A stretch of 64,000 nucleotides of DNA from Geoalkalibacter_A sp034189505 (GTDB lineage Bacteria > Desulfobacterota > Desulfuromonadia > Desulfuromonadales > Geoalkalibacteraceae): positions 1 through 64,000 of the forward strand of contig JAXHUR010000005.1 of assembly GCA_034189505.1 (NCBI GenBank), read 5' to 3'. The number at the start of each line of letters is the position of its first letter. Position 1 is the first letter of the stretch. A model generated the notes under the pieces. It saw only the letters and a list, made by a program, of their open reading frames with translations. It searched no databases and was not told where the DNA came from. Below are positions 23,965 to 32,783 of this stretch, piece by piece. Position numbers and translations under genes: made by a program.

Positions 23965-25521
23965 TTATGGGCGCAGAGTGAGATCGTATCGCGCAGCCGC
24001 AAGTTCGCCGGCGACCTCGCCGGCAGCCAACCCGGCACATCCCTCCCGGCAGGCGAGCCGGTCGGCAGCGGCACCGTGAAGATAGGCCGCCAGAACTGCC
24101 GCTTCGGCGGCGGGCATCCCCTGGGCCAGCAGAGCGCCCACGACTCCGGTCAGCACATCGCCCATGCCACCGGACGCCATACCGGGGTTGCCGCTCGCGT
24201 TGATCCAGACGGTCCCCTCAGGGGCAGCGATCACCGTACGTGCTCCCTTCAACAGAACAACCACGCCATGACGATGTGCGAAGTCGCGTGCCACCGACAG
24301 ACGGTCATGCTGAACCTTCTCCACGGAGATCTGCGCCAAACGCGCCATTTCCCCGGGATGGGGAGTTATGACGGTCGTCCCCGGCCGGCGGGACGACAAT
24401 CCCTCGAGATGGCCGGCAAGAGCATTGAGCCCATCTGCATCGATCACCAGCGGCAGATCGCAGTCGCGCACCAGATGCCTGACCAACTGCCGGGCCTGCT
24501 CATTCTGCCCCAGACCGGGACCGATCGCCAGGGCCTGTTTATCCCGCCAGGCTGCAATCAGTGCATCAAGTGCTTCCAACCGCAATGCGCCATCGATCTC
24601 AGGCAGCGGCACCGTCATGGGTTCCGTTAATTTTACCTCGAGAATATCATGAATTCCCGCCGGCACCGCCGCTGTCACCAGGCCGGCGCCGCTTCGCACG
24701 GCACTTTCGGCCGCAAGAGCGACTGCGCCCGATTTTCCGGTGGAACCGCCGATGATCAGCAGGTGACCGAAGGTGCCTTTGTGGCCGTCGGACGGCCGGG
24801 AAGGAAGTAAACGGCGGGCACATTCACCATCAACCAGAATCTGGGCCGGCGCCTGGGCTTCCAGCAGAAAGGGAGGAATTCCGATATCCACCGTTTTCAG
24901 GGCTCCAACCTGGTCTACTCCGGGATAGACGACATGCCCGATTTTGGGCAGGGCAAAGGTTACGGTGAGGTCGGCCTGTACGCAGCATCCGAGAATGCGG
25001 CCGGTTGTGGCATCGAGCCCGCTGGGGATATCCACGGCGGCAGTCGGCGCCGGCTGTTCGTTCATCCAGGCAATGGCACGGCCATATCGACCTCGGACAT
25101 TGGACGAAAGGCCCGTACCGAAAAGCGCATCCACCAGCAGGCGGGCCCCGCTGCACTGAGAGAGTGCGGTCGAAAGCCCATCGTCATCGGGCGCAAAAAG
25201 AATCTCCCCGCGCACCTTCCGCAGAATCTCGAGATTAAGGCGGGCGTCTCCCTCCACCGCCGCATCATCCGCCAGGACCAGAGTGCGGACCTGCCAACCA
25301 CGCTGCAGCAGCGATCGCGCAATGACATATCCGTCACCGCCGTTGTTGCCCTTGCCCGAAATAACGACTGCTGGCCCGGGATAGAGATGGCGATACCGTT
25401 CATCAATCAACCGCGCGGCGCCCTGCCCGGCATTCTCCATCAGTACCGGACCGGGCAGACCGATCTCCTTGATCGTTTTCTGATCAAGCTCCTGCATCTG
25501 TGCGGCACTCAGAACTCTCAT
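23965..25521 (-). CDS. nnr: Bifunctional NAD(P)H-hydrate epimerase / ADP-dependent dehydratase
   Basis: A 518-residue fusion. The N-terminal epimerase (YjeF/NnrE, about 1-215) starts with 'MRVLSAAQMQELDQ' and includes 'VISGKGNNGGDGYVIAR'. The C-terminal ribokinase-like dehydratase (NnrD, about 225-518) has 'FGHLLIIGGSTGKSGAVALAA', 'ITPHPGEMARL' and 'GNPGMASGGMGDVLTG'. Together they repair the damaged hydrated forms of NADH and NADPH. Its ATG overlaps the acpS stop by 4 nt. The length is normal for the fused form. Confidence 0.95.
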   Translation of the reverse strand: MRVLSAAQMQELDQKTIKEIGLPGPVLMENAGQGAARLIDERYRHLYPGPAVVISGKGNNGGDGYVIARSLLQRGWQVRTLVLADDAAVEGDARLNLEILRKVRGEILFAPDDDGLSTALSQCSGARLLVDALFGTGLSSNVRGRYGRAIAWMNEQPAPTAAVDIPSGLDATTGRILGCCVQADLTVTFALPKIGHVVYPGVDQVGALKTVDIGIPPFLLEAQAPAQILVDGECARRLLPSRPSDGHKGTFGHLLIIGGSTGKSGAVALAAESAVRSGAGLVTAAVPAGIHDILEVKLTEPMTVPLPEIDGALRLEALDALIAAWRDKQALAIGPGLGQNEQARQLVRHLVRDCDLPLVIDADGLNALAGHLEGLSSRRPGTTVITPHPGEMARLAQISVEKVQHDRLSVARDFAHRHGVVVLLKGARTVIAAPEGTVWINASGNPGMASGGMGDVLTGVVGALLAQGMPAAEAAVLAAYLHGAAADRLACREGCAGLAAGEVAGELAAARYDLTLRP

Positions 25522-25901
25522 TGCTCCTCCAGAATGACAACGGCCTGTGCATAGTCCCCGTCATGGCTGTAAGAAAGATGCACGCGACCCACTCCACGGG
25601 TCCGGCAGATAATAGCTGCGGCTCCAGTCAGAACCAGAGAGGGCTTACCGAGAGGATCGCGCACAACTCTCATATCGTGCCAGGTCATCCCCTCGCGCAA
25701 GCCCAGTCCCAGCGCCTTTAAAAACGCCTCCTTTGCGGCAAATCGCGCGGCAAGATGGGGCGCGGGGTCCTTGCGATCCAGAGCATAGGCCTTTTCTTCC
25801 GTGGTAAACAGGCGGTCGATCAGCGCCGTTTTGCCCTGATGGAGAAAATCCCTGAAGCGACCGATGCGCGCCAGATCGGTGCCGACGCCGAGGATCGCCA
25901 T
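25518..25901 (-). CDS. acpS: Holo-[acyl-carrier-protein] synthase
   Basis: A 127-residue phosphopantetheinyl transferase. 'GVGTDLARIGRF' at the N-terminus carries the metal-binding Asp, and 'LAARFAAKEAFLKAL' the second metal site (Glu) and catalytic lysine region. It transfers 4'-phosphopantetheine from CoA to apo-ACP for fatty-acid synthesis. It begins 2 nt after pdxJ ends and overlaps the nnr gene, the conserved pdxJ-acpS-nnr order. Confidence 0.95.
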   Translation of the reverse strand: MAILGVGTDLARIGRFRDFLHQGKTALIDRLFTTEEKAYALDRKDPAPHLAARFAAKEAFLKALGLGLREGMTWHDMRVVRDPLGKPSLVLTGAAAIICRTRGVGRVHLSYSHDGDYAQAVVILEEQ

Positions 25902-25903
25902 GG

Positions 25904-26629
25904 TCAGCTTCCTTTAATCAGTGCCGCCATGTCACGCACAGCCCGATCCATACCGACCAGAACGGCGCGCGCCACGATGCTGTGCCCGATATTGAATTCT
26001 TCGATTCCCCCAACGGCTACGACATCTCGCACATTGTCGTAATTAAGCCCATGGCCGGCGTGAACCGCCAACCCCAGCTTCTGGCCGAGCCTGACCGACT
26101 GCTCGATCTTGGTCAGCTCAGCACGCCGCACCTTGGCGTCTGCCGCATCGCAGTAACAGCCGGTATGAATTTCTATGGCATTCACCCCCAAGCGATGAGC
26201 GGCCTTGATCTGCTCAGGGTCAGGATCGACAAAAAGACTGACAGAGATTCCGCCATCGCGCAACAGGGCGACGGAATTTTTCAACGTCTGCCGGTTCTGG
26301 ACGACGTCGAGGCCGCCCTCGGTGGTCAGTTCCTGTCGCTTTTCCGGCACCAGGGTGACTTCATCCGGTCGAAACTTCAGCGCGATGCCCACCATCTCAT
26401 CCGTGGCGGCCATCTCAAGATTCAGGCGGGAGCGCACCGTCCTGCGCAGAACGGCCAGATCCCGGTCCTGAATATGGCGGCGATCTTCGCGCAGGTGGAT
26501 CGTGATGCCGTCGGCACCGGCCAGTTCCGCCAGCGCCGCTGCGGTGACCGGATCGGGTTCATGTGTCTTGCGCGCCTGGCGTACCGTGGCGACATGGTCG
26601 ACATTGACTCCCAGTCTGGCAGCTTTCAT
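25904..26629 (-). CDS. pdxJ: Pyridoxine 5'-phosphate synthase
   Basis: A 241-residue TIM-barrel enzyme. 'LGVNVDHVATVRQAR' at the N-terminus and 'GADGITIHLREDRRHI' are PdxJ signatures, and the C-terminal 'EFNIGHSIVARAVLVGM' binds phosphate. It joins 1-deoxy-xylulose-5-phosphate and 3-amino-2-oxopropyl phosphate to make vitamin B6. Its start overlaps the glmM stop by 4 nt. Its presence shows the DXP-dependent route of B6 synthesis. Confidence 0.96.
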   Translation of the reverse strand: MKAARLGVNVDHVATVRQARKTHEPDPVTAAALAELAGADGITIHLREDRRHIQDRDLAVLRRTVRSRLNLEMAATDEMVGIALKFRPDEVTLVPEKRQELTTEGGLDVVQNRQTLKNSVALLRDGGISVSLFVDPDPEQIKAAHRLGVNAIEIHTGCYCDAADAKVRRAELTKIEQSVRLGQKLGLAVHAGHGLNYDNVRDVVAVGGIEEFNIGHSIVARAVLVGMDRAVRDMAALIKGS

Positions 26630-27993
26630 GGTTGTTTCTTCTCCCCCATGACCTGCTCGACAACCGCCGCAATCTGATGTGCGAGTTCGGTGATCTGGTA
26701 TTTGTCCTGCCCTTCAAGCATGATGCGCGCCAGCGGCTCGGTCCCCGAAAAGCGGATCAGGACTCGACCATTTTCACCCAGAACCCGGCGGGCATGATCA
26801 ATCTCTTTTTTAATTTCAGGGATGCTCTCGAGATCGGTCTTTTCGATCACCCGCACGTTGACCAGCACCTGCGGCAAAGACACCATCACCTCGGCAAGCT
26901 CGGAGAGCGGCTTGCCGCTGCGCTGAATCACCGACAGCACCTGAAGCGCCGACAACATCCCGTCACCAGTCGTGTTGTGCTCCAGAAAGATCAGGTGCCC
27001 GGATTGTTCACCGCCGAGGGAATAGCCGCCCTCGCGCATGGCTTCAACGACATAGCGGTCGCCTACATCCGTTTTGACCACCTTGCCTCCAGCCTGCTTC
27101 AGTGCAATATCGAGCCCCATATTGCTCATGACGGTCGCCACGAGAGTATTGTGCGCGAGCTTTTTGTGCCTGATCAGGTCGACGGCGCACAGCGCCATGA
27201 TATGATCGCCATCCACCACGTTGCCGAATTCATCACAGAAAATGACCCGGTCCGCATCGCCATCCAGGGCAATCCCGAGATGGGCCCGGTGCTCCTTGAC
27301 CGCTTCGGACATGACTTCCGGGTGCAGCGAACCGCAACCGGCATTGATGTTGGTGCCGTTGGGTGAAATCCCCAGGGGGACGACCTCGGCGCCAAGTTCC
27401 TCAAGCACCGCGGGAGCCACGCGATATGCCGCACCGTTGGCGCAGTCGAGCACAATGCGCAGCCCCTTGAGGTCAAGATCCTTGGGAAATGAATTTTTCA
27501 GGAACACGACATAACGCCCTACCGCGTCATCGATACGATAGGCCTTGCCGACCTCGGAGGCAATCGGACGCAGGCTCTCGATCCTCTTGGAAAAAATCAG
27601 ATCCTCCATTTTCAGTTCAAGAGCATCGGGCAGCTTGAAACCGTCGTTGGAAAAGAATTTGATGCCGTTGTCCTGGTAAGGATTGTGCGAAGCACTGATC
27701 ACGACCCCCGCATCGGCCCGCATGGAGGACGTGATAAAAGCGATGCCTGGAGTGGGCAGCGGCCCGACCAGCAATACGTCGACCCCCATGGAGCAGATGC
27801 CGGCCGCCAGAGCGTTCTCGATCATATAGCAGGACAAACGCGTGTCCTTGCCAATGACGATGCGATGGCGGCGATTGCCGTCCTTGAACAGGTAGGCTGC
27901 AGCGCGCCCCAACTGCATGGCCGTTTCAGTCGTCATGGGCGGGATATTGGCCACACCCCGCACGCCGTCTGTTCCAAAAAGCTTTTTTTTCAT
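26626..27993 (-). CDS. glmM: Phosphoglucosamine mutase
   Basis: A 455-residue alpha-D-phosphohexomutase. The catalytic serine is Ser102 in 'VVISASHNP', the metal-binding loop is 'ALDGDADR', and the C-terminal phosphate-binding 'RFSGTEPLARIMLEG' is present. It converts glucosamine-6-phosphate to glucosamine-1-phosphate for peptidoglycan and LPS. It follows cdaR by 8 nt; the cdaA-cdaR-glmM order is widely conserved, and GlmM is known elsewhere to bind and inhibit CdaA. Confidence 0.97.
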   Translation of the reverse strand: MKKKLFGTDGVRGVANIPPMTTETAMQLGRAAAYLFKDGNRRHRIVIGKDTRLSCYMIENALAAGICSMGVDVLLVGPLPTPGIAFITSSMRADAGVVISASHNPYQDNGIKFFSNDGFKLPDALELKMEDLIFSKRIESLRPIASEVGKAYRIDDAVGRYVVFLKNSFPKDLDLKGLRIVLDCANGAAYRVAPAVLEELGAEVVPLGISPNGTNINAGCGSLHPEVMSEAVKEHRAHLGIALDGDADRVIFCDEFGNVVDGDHIMALCAVDLIRHKKLAHNTLVATVMSNMGLDIALKQAGGKVVKTDVGDRYVVEAMREGGYSLGGEQSGHLIFLEHNTTGDGMLSALQVLSVIQRSGKPLSELAEVMVSLPQVLVNVRVIEKTDLESIPEIKKEIDHARRVLGENGRVLIRFSGTEPLARIMLEGQDKYQITELAHQIAAVVEQVMGEKKQP

Positions 27994-28001
27994 GACAGAT
28001 T

Positions 28002-28733
28002 TTATTCACCTTTCTCAAGCGATGTGCTCTCGCGCTTCGATTCGGATGATCCCGAAGTTCCATTCTCCGGGGCCGGCCCCGGTTCGGAGGGCAGCGCTAC
28101 GACATGCACCTGGATTTCAACGGTGCGATCCTCCTTGAGCTGCGTGTATCTGCCCTGGTAATCGAGAGGAACGATCAGGGTGAAGCTCTCACGAATTCCC
28201 TCAATATCAACCGGTTCCGTCAGCACCTGTGAGACATCCTTGATTTCGCTCTCAGCGCCCACGACCACCACCTTCTGCGGCGTGATATCATATCCCGCAA
28301 GGGTGTAGCCCTCGGCCGGCTCTCCGCGCAACACCACCTCCACCGGCACCTCCTTGTCCCTGATTCTTTCAAGTTTGACATCAACGAAAGAAGGAGACAA
28401 GCGGGTCACTTTGAGACCGCTCGGGATATTGAGCCGTTCTTCCAGGCGCTTGAAGGAGGTCAGTCCGGGTTTGAGGTCGGACAGGTCAACAGCGATGCTG
28501 ATATCGGCCGGCGACAGATTCATCAACAGCGTGCGCGGGCCATTAAGCCGTATGTCGACGAGATTGGGGACCTCGTTGGCAACCATCAGTCCTTCGGGTT
28601 CGTTGACCAGCTCAAGGGGCACGGTAAAGCCGACTTCAACCCGCCGCTCGCCGATGACAAAAAACCACAGGACCAGGGCGAAGACCAGCGAAAAGATCTT
28701 AAGAATCCAGTTTTCGGTCAGGATCTTCAGCAT
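28002..28733 (-). CDS. cdaR: YbbR-domain protein, putative diadenylate-cyclase regulator CdaR
   Basis: A 243-residue protein with one N-terminal membrane helix (about 8-26) and two YbbR repeats (about 37-125 and 126-215), an extracytoplasmic beta-rich domain. The C-terminal tail is polar and rich in Ser, Glu and Gly. In Firmicutes CdaR contacts CdaA at the membrane and changes its cyclase activity. It starts 6 nt after cdaA, consistent with such a pair. The role here is inferred from gene order and domain. Confidence 0.88.
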   Translation of the reverse strand: MLKILTENWILKIFSLVFALVLWFFVIGERRVEVGFTVPLELVNEPEGLMVANEVPNLVDIRLNGPRTLLMNLSPADISIAVDLSDLKPGLTSFKRLEERLNIPSGLKVTRLSPSFVDVKLERIRDKEVPVEVVLRGEPAEGYTLAGYDITPQKVVVVGAESEIKDVSQVLTEPVDIEGIRESFTLIVPLDYQGRYTQLKEDRTVEIQVHVVALPSEPGPAPENGTSGSSESKRESTSLEKGE

Positions 28734-28739
28734 AAGGAT

Positions 28740-29522
28740 CTATTTCTTTCTTCGAGCGTTCTGGTTTTCCAGAAGACGCTTGAGAACACGCTTCAACGAC
28801 GACGAGTCGAGGTCACGGGTGATCCGGCCGCCCACAACGACAGAGATGCGCCCTGTTTCCTCCGAGACCACAATGGCCACTGCATCGACAAGTTCGGTCA
28901 GCCCAATAGCGGCACGGTGCCGGGTTCCCAGTGCTTTGCTGATGTCCGGATTCTGCGAAAGAGGCAGAAAGCAGCCAGCCTGTTTGAGCCGCCCCTGCTG
29001 AATGACTACCGCACCGTCGTGGATGGGAGAATAAGGGAGAAAAATGGACGTCAGAAGATCACTCGATACTCGTGCATCGATTTCTGTACCCACTTCAAGA
29101 AAATCCTTAAGCCCCGTTTCACGCTCTATCACGATCAGAGCACCGATACGGCGGTTGGCCATCACGACACTGGCCTTGACCAGCTCATCGATTACTTCAC
29201 CTTCCTCCCGATAGGAAAGGCCGGCAAAAAAAGGATTGCGGCCGACATGCATCAGGGCGCGCCGTATATCGTTCTGAAAGATGACAATAATGACGAGGAT
29301 GATCGAGGAGAGAAAATTATCGAGAAGCCAGTGCAGCGTGTAAAGGCCGCTAAGCTGCGAGGCCACATAGACGAAAAGAATGACTGCGAGCCCGAGCAGC
29401 ATCTGCACGGCACGCGTGCCTTTGATCAGCAGGATGATCCGGTAGATAATGAAGGCGACCAGGCCGATATCCAGCAGGTCCAGCCAGCGCACATTTTTGA
29501 CAACATCGAAAAACCCGTCCAT
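28740..29522 (-). CDS. cdaA: Diadenylate cyclase CdaA
   Basis: A 260-residue membrane-bound c-di-AMP synthase. Three N-terminal hydrophobic helices (about 14-33, 39-57 and 70-83) are followed by the DAC domain, whose catalytic 'DGA' is at 169-171 and 'RHRAAIG' at about 201-207. It makes c-di-AMP from two ATP at the inner membrane, a messenger tied to potassium, osmotic and wall control. It lies in the conserved cdaA-cdaR-glmM block, 51 nt after folP. Confidence 0.95.
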   Translation of the reverse strand: MDGFFDVVKNVRWLDLLDIGLVAFIIYRIILLIKGTRAVQMLLGLAVILFVYVASQLSGLYTLHWLLDNFLSSIILVIIVIFQNDIRRALMHVGRNPFFAGLSYREEGEVIDELVKASVVMANRRIGALIVIERETGLKDFLEVGTEIDARVSSDLLTSIFLPYSPIHDGAVVIQQGRLKQAGCFLPLSQNPDISKALGTRHRAAIGLTELVDAVAIVVSEETGRISVVVGGRITRDLDSSSLKRVLKRLLENQNARRKK

Positions 29523-29572
29523 TTCAGCCTGGCCTGCAAAGGATCAAAGAGGTTAAACGGTAAATAGATCAG

Positions 29573-30784
29573 TCATGCATACGGATGGATCGCCCAGGCT
29601 GTCATAGCGGCATCACGATTGGGGGCGACATCATGCACCCGGAAAATACGTGCCCCCTGAGCGACGCCGAGAGCCGTGGTAGCGACAGTCCCGAACAGAC
29701 GCTCGCGCGGCTGGGGGCGGTCGAGAATTTTACCGAGAAAACCTTTGCGGGAAGTCCCCAGCAGGATCGGCCGCCCCAGGCAATGAAGCTCGGCCAGGCG
29801 ACGCAGGATCTCCAGATTGCCGGCTGCATCCTTTCCGAATCCGACACCCGGGTCCACGACGATACGATCCTCATCAACCCCGGCGACCAGTGCAATTTCG
29901 ATCCCCTCTGCGAGGTAGCGGCAGACATCCCCAAGCAAATCGGTATAATCCGTACAATTCTGCATAATGTCCGAGCGACCGCGCGTATGCATCAGCAACA
30001 ACCCGGCACCGGTCTGCGCAGCGACATGCGCCATTTCGGGGTCAAAACGCAGCCCGCTGACGTCGTTGATAAATTCCGCGCCGGCCAGAATCGACTCACG
30101 GGCAACGCGGCTCTTTGTCGTGTCCACCGAAATGGGAACGGCACATTGTGCGGCAATCCGTTCAACAATGGGGACCACCCGCCGCAATTCCTCGGCTTCG
30201 TCAACACCGGCCGACCCCGGCCGCGTGCTTTCCCCTCCGATATCGAGGAGATCGGCCCCCTGTTCCACCATGATTCTGGCCTGTTCCAAGGCACAATCGG
30301 GATCAAGATAGCAGCCGCCATCCGAGAAAGAATCCGGGGTGACATTGAGAATCCCCATGATACGGGGGCGACTCAGATCCAGGGTGCGGGTGCGACCCCG
30401 CACATATGCTGCCGGGCGCTCGGAGCGATCAAGAAGAAGGCTGAGCGATTGCGCCAGCCGAGCTTCCGGTTTCCCGTCTTCATTTTGCAGGGCCTGGCAA
30501 AGTGCCCGTAGCCCGGGGCGGTCTGAGCATAAGAGAAGATCACCACCTGCGGCATTCCCGCCCAGCAACGAGGCTGAGGGCACGATCTGCTTGATTGAGG
30601 TGCCGACACAGGCTTGCAGGCGGCAAAACAGCTCCTGCGGAACCTCATGCACCTTAACCAGGTCAGCACCAGACAACAGATGAGGGAGAAAAGGCTCAAA
30701 AGAGCCTGCATTAAGGCGCCGCAACTCCTCCAGTGCCTGCGACTCGCTGAATATCTGAAGCAACCGCGGAGGCGAAGACGTCAT
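29573..30784 (-). CDS. folP: Dihydropteroate synthase with N-terminal extension
   Basis: A 403-residue protein. The DHPS barrel occupies about 134-403, with 'GILNVTPDSFSDGG' (144-157), 'GADLLDIGGESTRPGS' and the C-terminal 'GFLGKIL' and 'RVHDV' motifs. It condenses p-aminobenzoate with the pterin pyrophosphate. About 130 residues precede the barrel and are not part of the E. coli enzyme; they contain no motif that I recognise. The ATG abuts the ftsH stop directly (TAGATG), and ftsH-folP is a conserved pair. Confidence 0.93.
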   Translation of the reverse strand: MTSSPPRLLQIFSESQALEELRRLNAGSFEPFLPHLLSGADLVKVHEVPQELFCRLQACVGTSIKQIVPSASLLGGNAAGGDLLLCSDRPGLRALCQALQNEDGKPEARLAQSLSLLLDRSERPAAYVRGRTRTLDLSRPRIMGILNVTPDSFSDGGCYLDPDCALEQARIMVEQGADLLDIGGESTRPGSAGVDEAEELRRVVPIVERIAAQCAVPISVDTTKSRVARESILAGAEFINDVSGLRFDPEMAHVAAQTGAGLLLMHTRGRSDIMQNCTDYTDLLGDVCRYLAEGIEIALVAGVDEDRIVVDPGVGFGKDAAGNLEILRRLAELHCLGRPILLGTSRKGFLGKILDRPQPRERLFGTVATTALGVAQGARIFRVHDVAPNRDAAMTAWAIHPYA

Positions 30785-32659
30785 CTACTCGTCTTCTGTG
30801 CGGGAATCCTGATCCACACAACCGCCTTCTGAAGGAGCTATGTTTTTTCCGCTTTTTTCCTCCCCGGCCTCAGATGAACCGAAGACCAACTCTTTAAGCT
30901 CGTGGCCATCCAGGTTTTCGCGCTCCAGCAGGGCCTCTGCCACGCGATCAAGGCCAGCGCGGTTCTCCCTGAGGATGTTGCGGGTTCGCTCATAATTGCG
31001 CTGAACGATATCGCGGATTTCATTGTCGATTTCGATCGCGGTCGCTTCGCTGTAATTTTTGGTGTGCCCCATGTCGCGCCCGAGGAAAATTTCGCCCTCT
31101 TTCTCCCCGAAAGTCAGGGGACCGAGTTTTTCGCTCATCCCCCATTCACACACCATCTTGCGTGCAATGGCGGTGGCGCGCTCGAGGTCGTTGGCCGCGC
31201 CGCTGGTGATGCTCGGGAAGACAAGTTCCTCGGCGATGCGTCCGCCAAGCAGGGTGCAAATGCGGGTATTGAGGCCATCCTTGGTCTCGTTGTATTTCTC
31301 TTCCCGGGGAAGATACATGGTCACGCCCATGGCTCGGCCGCGGGGAATAATCGACACCTTGTGCACCGGGTCGGAACCAGGGATGAACAGGGCCACCAGA
31401 GCGTGTCCCGCTTCATGCCAGGCGGTAACCTTTTTCTCATCCTCGGTGATGACCATGGAACGCCTCTCAGCTCCCATCATGACCTTGTCCTTGGCCGCTT
31501 CCAGGTCGGCCATGGCAACCTTGTCCTGATTCTTGCGTGCGGCCAGCAGAGCTGCTTCGTTTACGAGATTGGCCAGATCGGCGCCGGAGAACCCTGGAGT
31601 GCCTTTGGCCAGAACCGCCATATCCACATCTTCCTGCATGGGGATATTGCGAGAATGAACCTGCAAAATCTTTTCGCGGCCGCGCACGTCGGGTGCAGGT
31701 ACGACGACCTGGCGATCAAAGCGTCCGGGACGCAGCAAGGCGGGATCGAGCACGTCGGGACGGTTGGTGGCGGCAATCAGGATCACTCCCTCGTTGGACT
31801 CGAAACCGTCCATCTCGACCAGCAGCTGATTGAGGGTCTGTTCCCGCTCATCATGCCCTCCGCCGAGCCCGGCGCCGCGATGGCGCCCGACCGCATCGAT
31901 TTCGTCGATGAAAATGATGCAGGGCGCATTTTTCTTACCCTGAACGAACAGGTCACGCACGCGGCTCGCGCCGACCCCGACGAACATTTCAACAAAATCA
32001 GAACCGGAGATGGAAAAAAACGGCACGCCAGCCTCGCCGGCAATGGCACGCGCCAACAGCGTCTTCCCGGTTCCAGGCGGTCCCACCAGCAGAACACCCT
32101 TAGGGATTTTGCCGCCGAGGCGAGAGTATTTTTTGGGATCCTTCAAGAAGGAGACGATTTCCTCAAGCTCGTCCTTGGCCTCCTCGACTCCGGCAACATC
32201 ACTGAACATTACGCGTGCAGTGCTCTCATTGAGAAGTTTGGCGCGGCTCTTGCCGAAACTCATGGCCTTGCCGCCACCGGACTGCATCTGCCGCATAAAG
32301 AAGATCCACACGGCGATCAGCAGCAGGATCGGTCCCCAGGAAACCAGCAGAGTGAACCAGAACCCCTGGTCTTCCACCGGCTGGGCTTCGATCACGACAC
32401 CTTTTTCCTTAAGCTTGGGGATCAGCTCCATATCACCTGGCGCATGGGTCTTGAATGCAGTCCCATCGTCGTAGAGGCCCTTGATCTGCTGTCCCTGAAT
32501 CGTAACTTCCTGGACCCTTCCTTCATCAACAGCACTGAGAAAATTGGTGTAGTTAACAGGCTTTATCTCCTGCTCTTTCTGCGTCATCATATTGAAAAGC
32601 AGAATCATCAATAAGGAGATTACCAGCCACAGCGCAAGATTTTTATAAAACTGATTCAC
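30785..32659 (-). CDS. ftsH: ATP-dependent zinc metalloprotease FtsH
   Basis: A 624-residue membrane AAA protease. Two membrane helices are at about 7-25 and 101-121. Walker A 'GPPGTGKT' is at 193-200, Walker B 'IIFIDEID' at about 248-255, and the zinc site 'HEAGH' at 415-419. It degrades misassembled membrane proteins and short-lived regulators such as LpxC. The frame is open to 32884, but that would overlap tilS. GTG at 32659, with GGGGGG just upstream and leading straight into the first membrane helix, is the start I use. The 124-bp gap to tilS may hold a promoter, which I could not place. Confidence 0.96.
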   Translation of the reverse strand: MNQFYKNLALWLVISLLMILLFNMMTQKEQEIKPVNYTNFLSAVDEGRVQEVTIQGQQIKGLYDDGTAFKTHAPGDMELIPKLKEKGVVIEAQPVEDQGFWFTLLVSWGPILLLIAVWIFFMRQMQSGGGKAMSFGKSRAKLLNESTARVMFSDVAGVEEAKDELEEIVSFLKDPKKYSRLGGKIPKGVLLVGPPGTGKTLLARAIAGEAGVPFFSISGSDFVEMFVGVGASRVRDLFVQGKKNAPCIIFIDEIDAVGRHRGAGLGGGHDEREQTLNQLLVEMDGFESNEGVILIAATNRPDVLDPALLRPGRFDRQVVVPAPDVRGREKILQVHSRNIPMQEDVDMAVLAKGTPGFSGADLANLVNEAALLAARKNQDKVAMADLEAAKDKVMMGAERRSMVITEDEKKVTAWHEAGHALVALFIPGSDPVHKVSIIPRGRAMGVTMYLPREEKYNETKDGLNTRICTLLGGRIAEELVFPSITSGAANDLERATAIARKMVCEWGMSEKLGPLTFGEKEGEIFLGRDMGHTKNYSEATAIEIDNEIRDIVQRNYERTRNILRENRAGLDRVAEALLERENLDGHELKELVFGSSEAGEEKSGKNIAPSEGGCVDQDSRTEDE

Positions 32660-32783
32660 TTTCCCCCCTAATACAGGAAATATATTCGCTTGGTTCGGTT
32701 GATATAAAGGGGCTAAGCCCGGTTTAACTATCGGGGAAAAGTACCACAAAGGACGAAAGTCCACAAGTCGGGACTGACCTTTT

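Noticed and set aside
30902..32614. A 570-codon open frame opposite ftsH
   Set aside because: Antisense shadow of ftsH, whose catalytic motifs are all intact on the minus strand.
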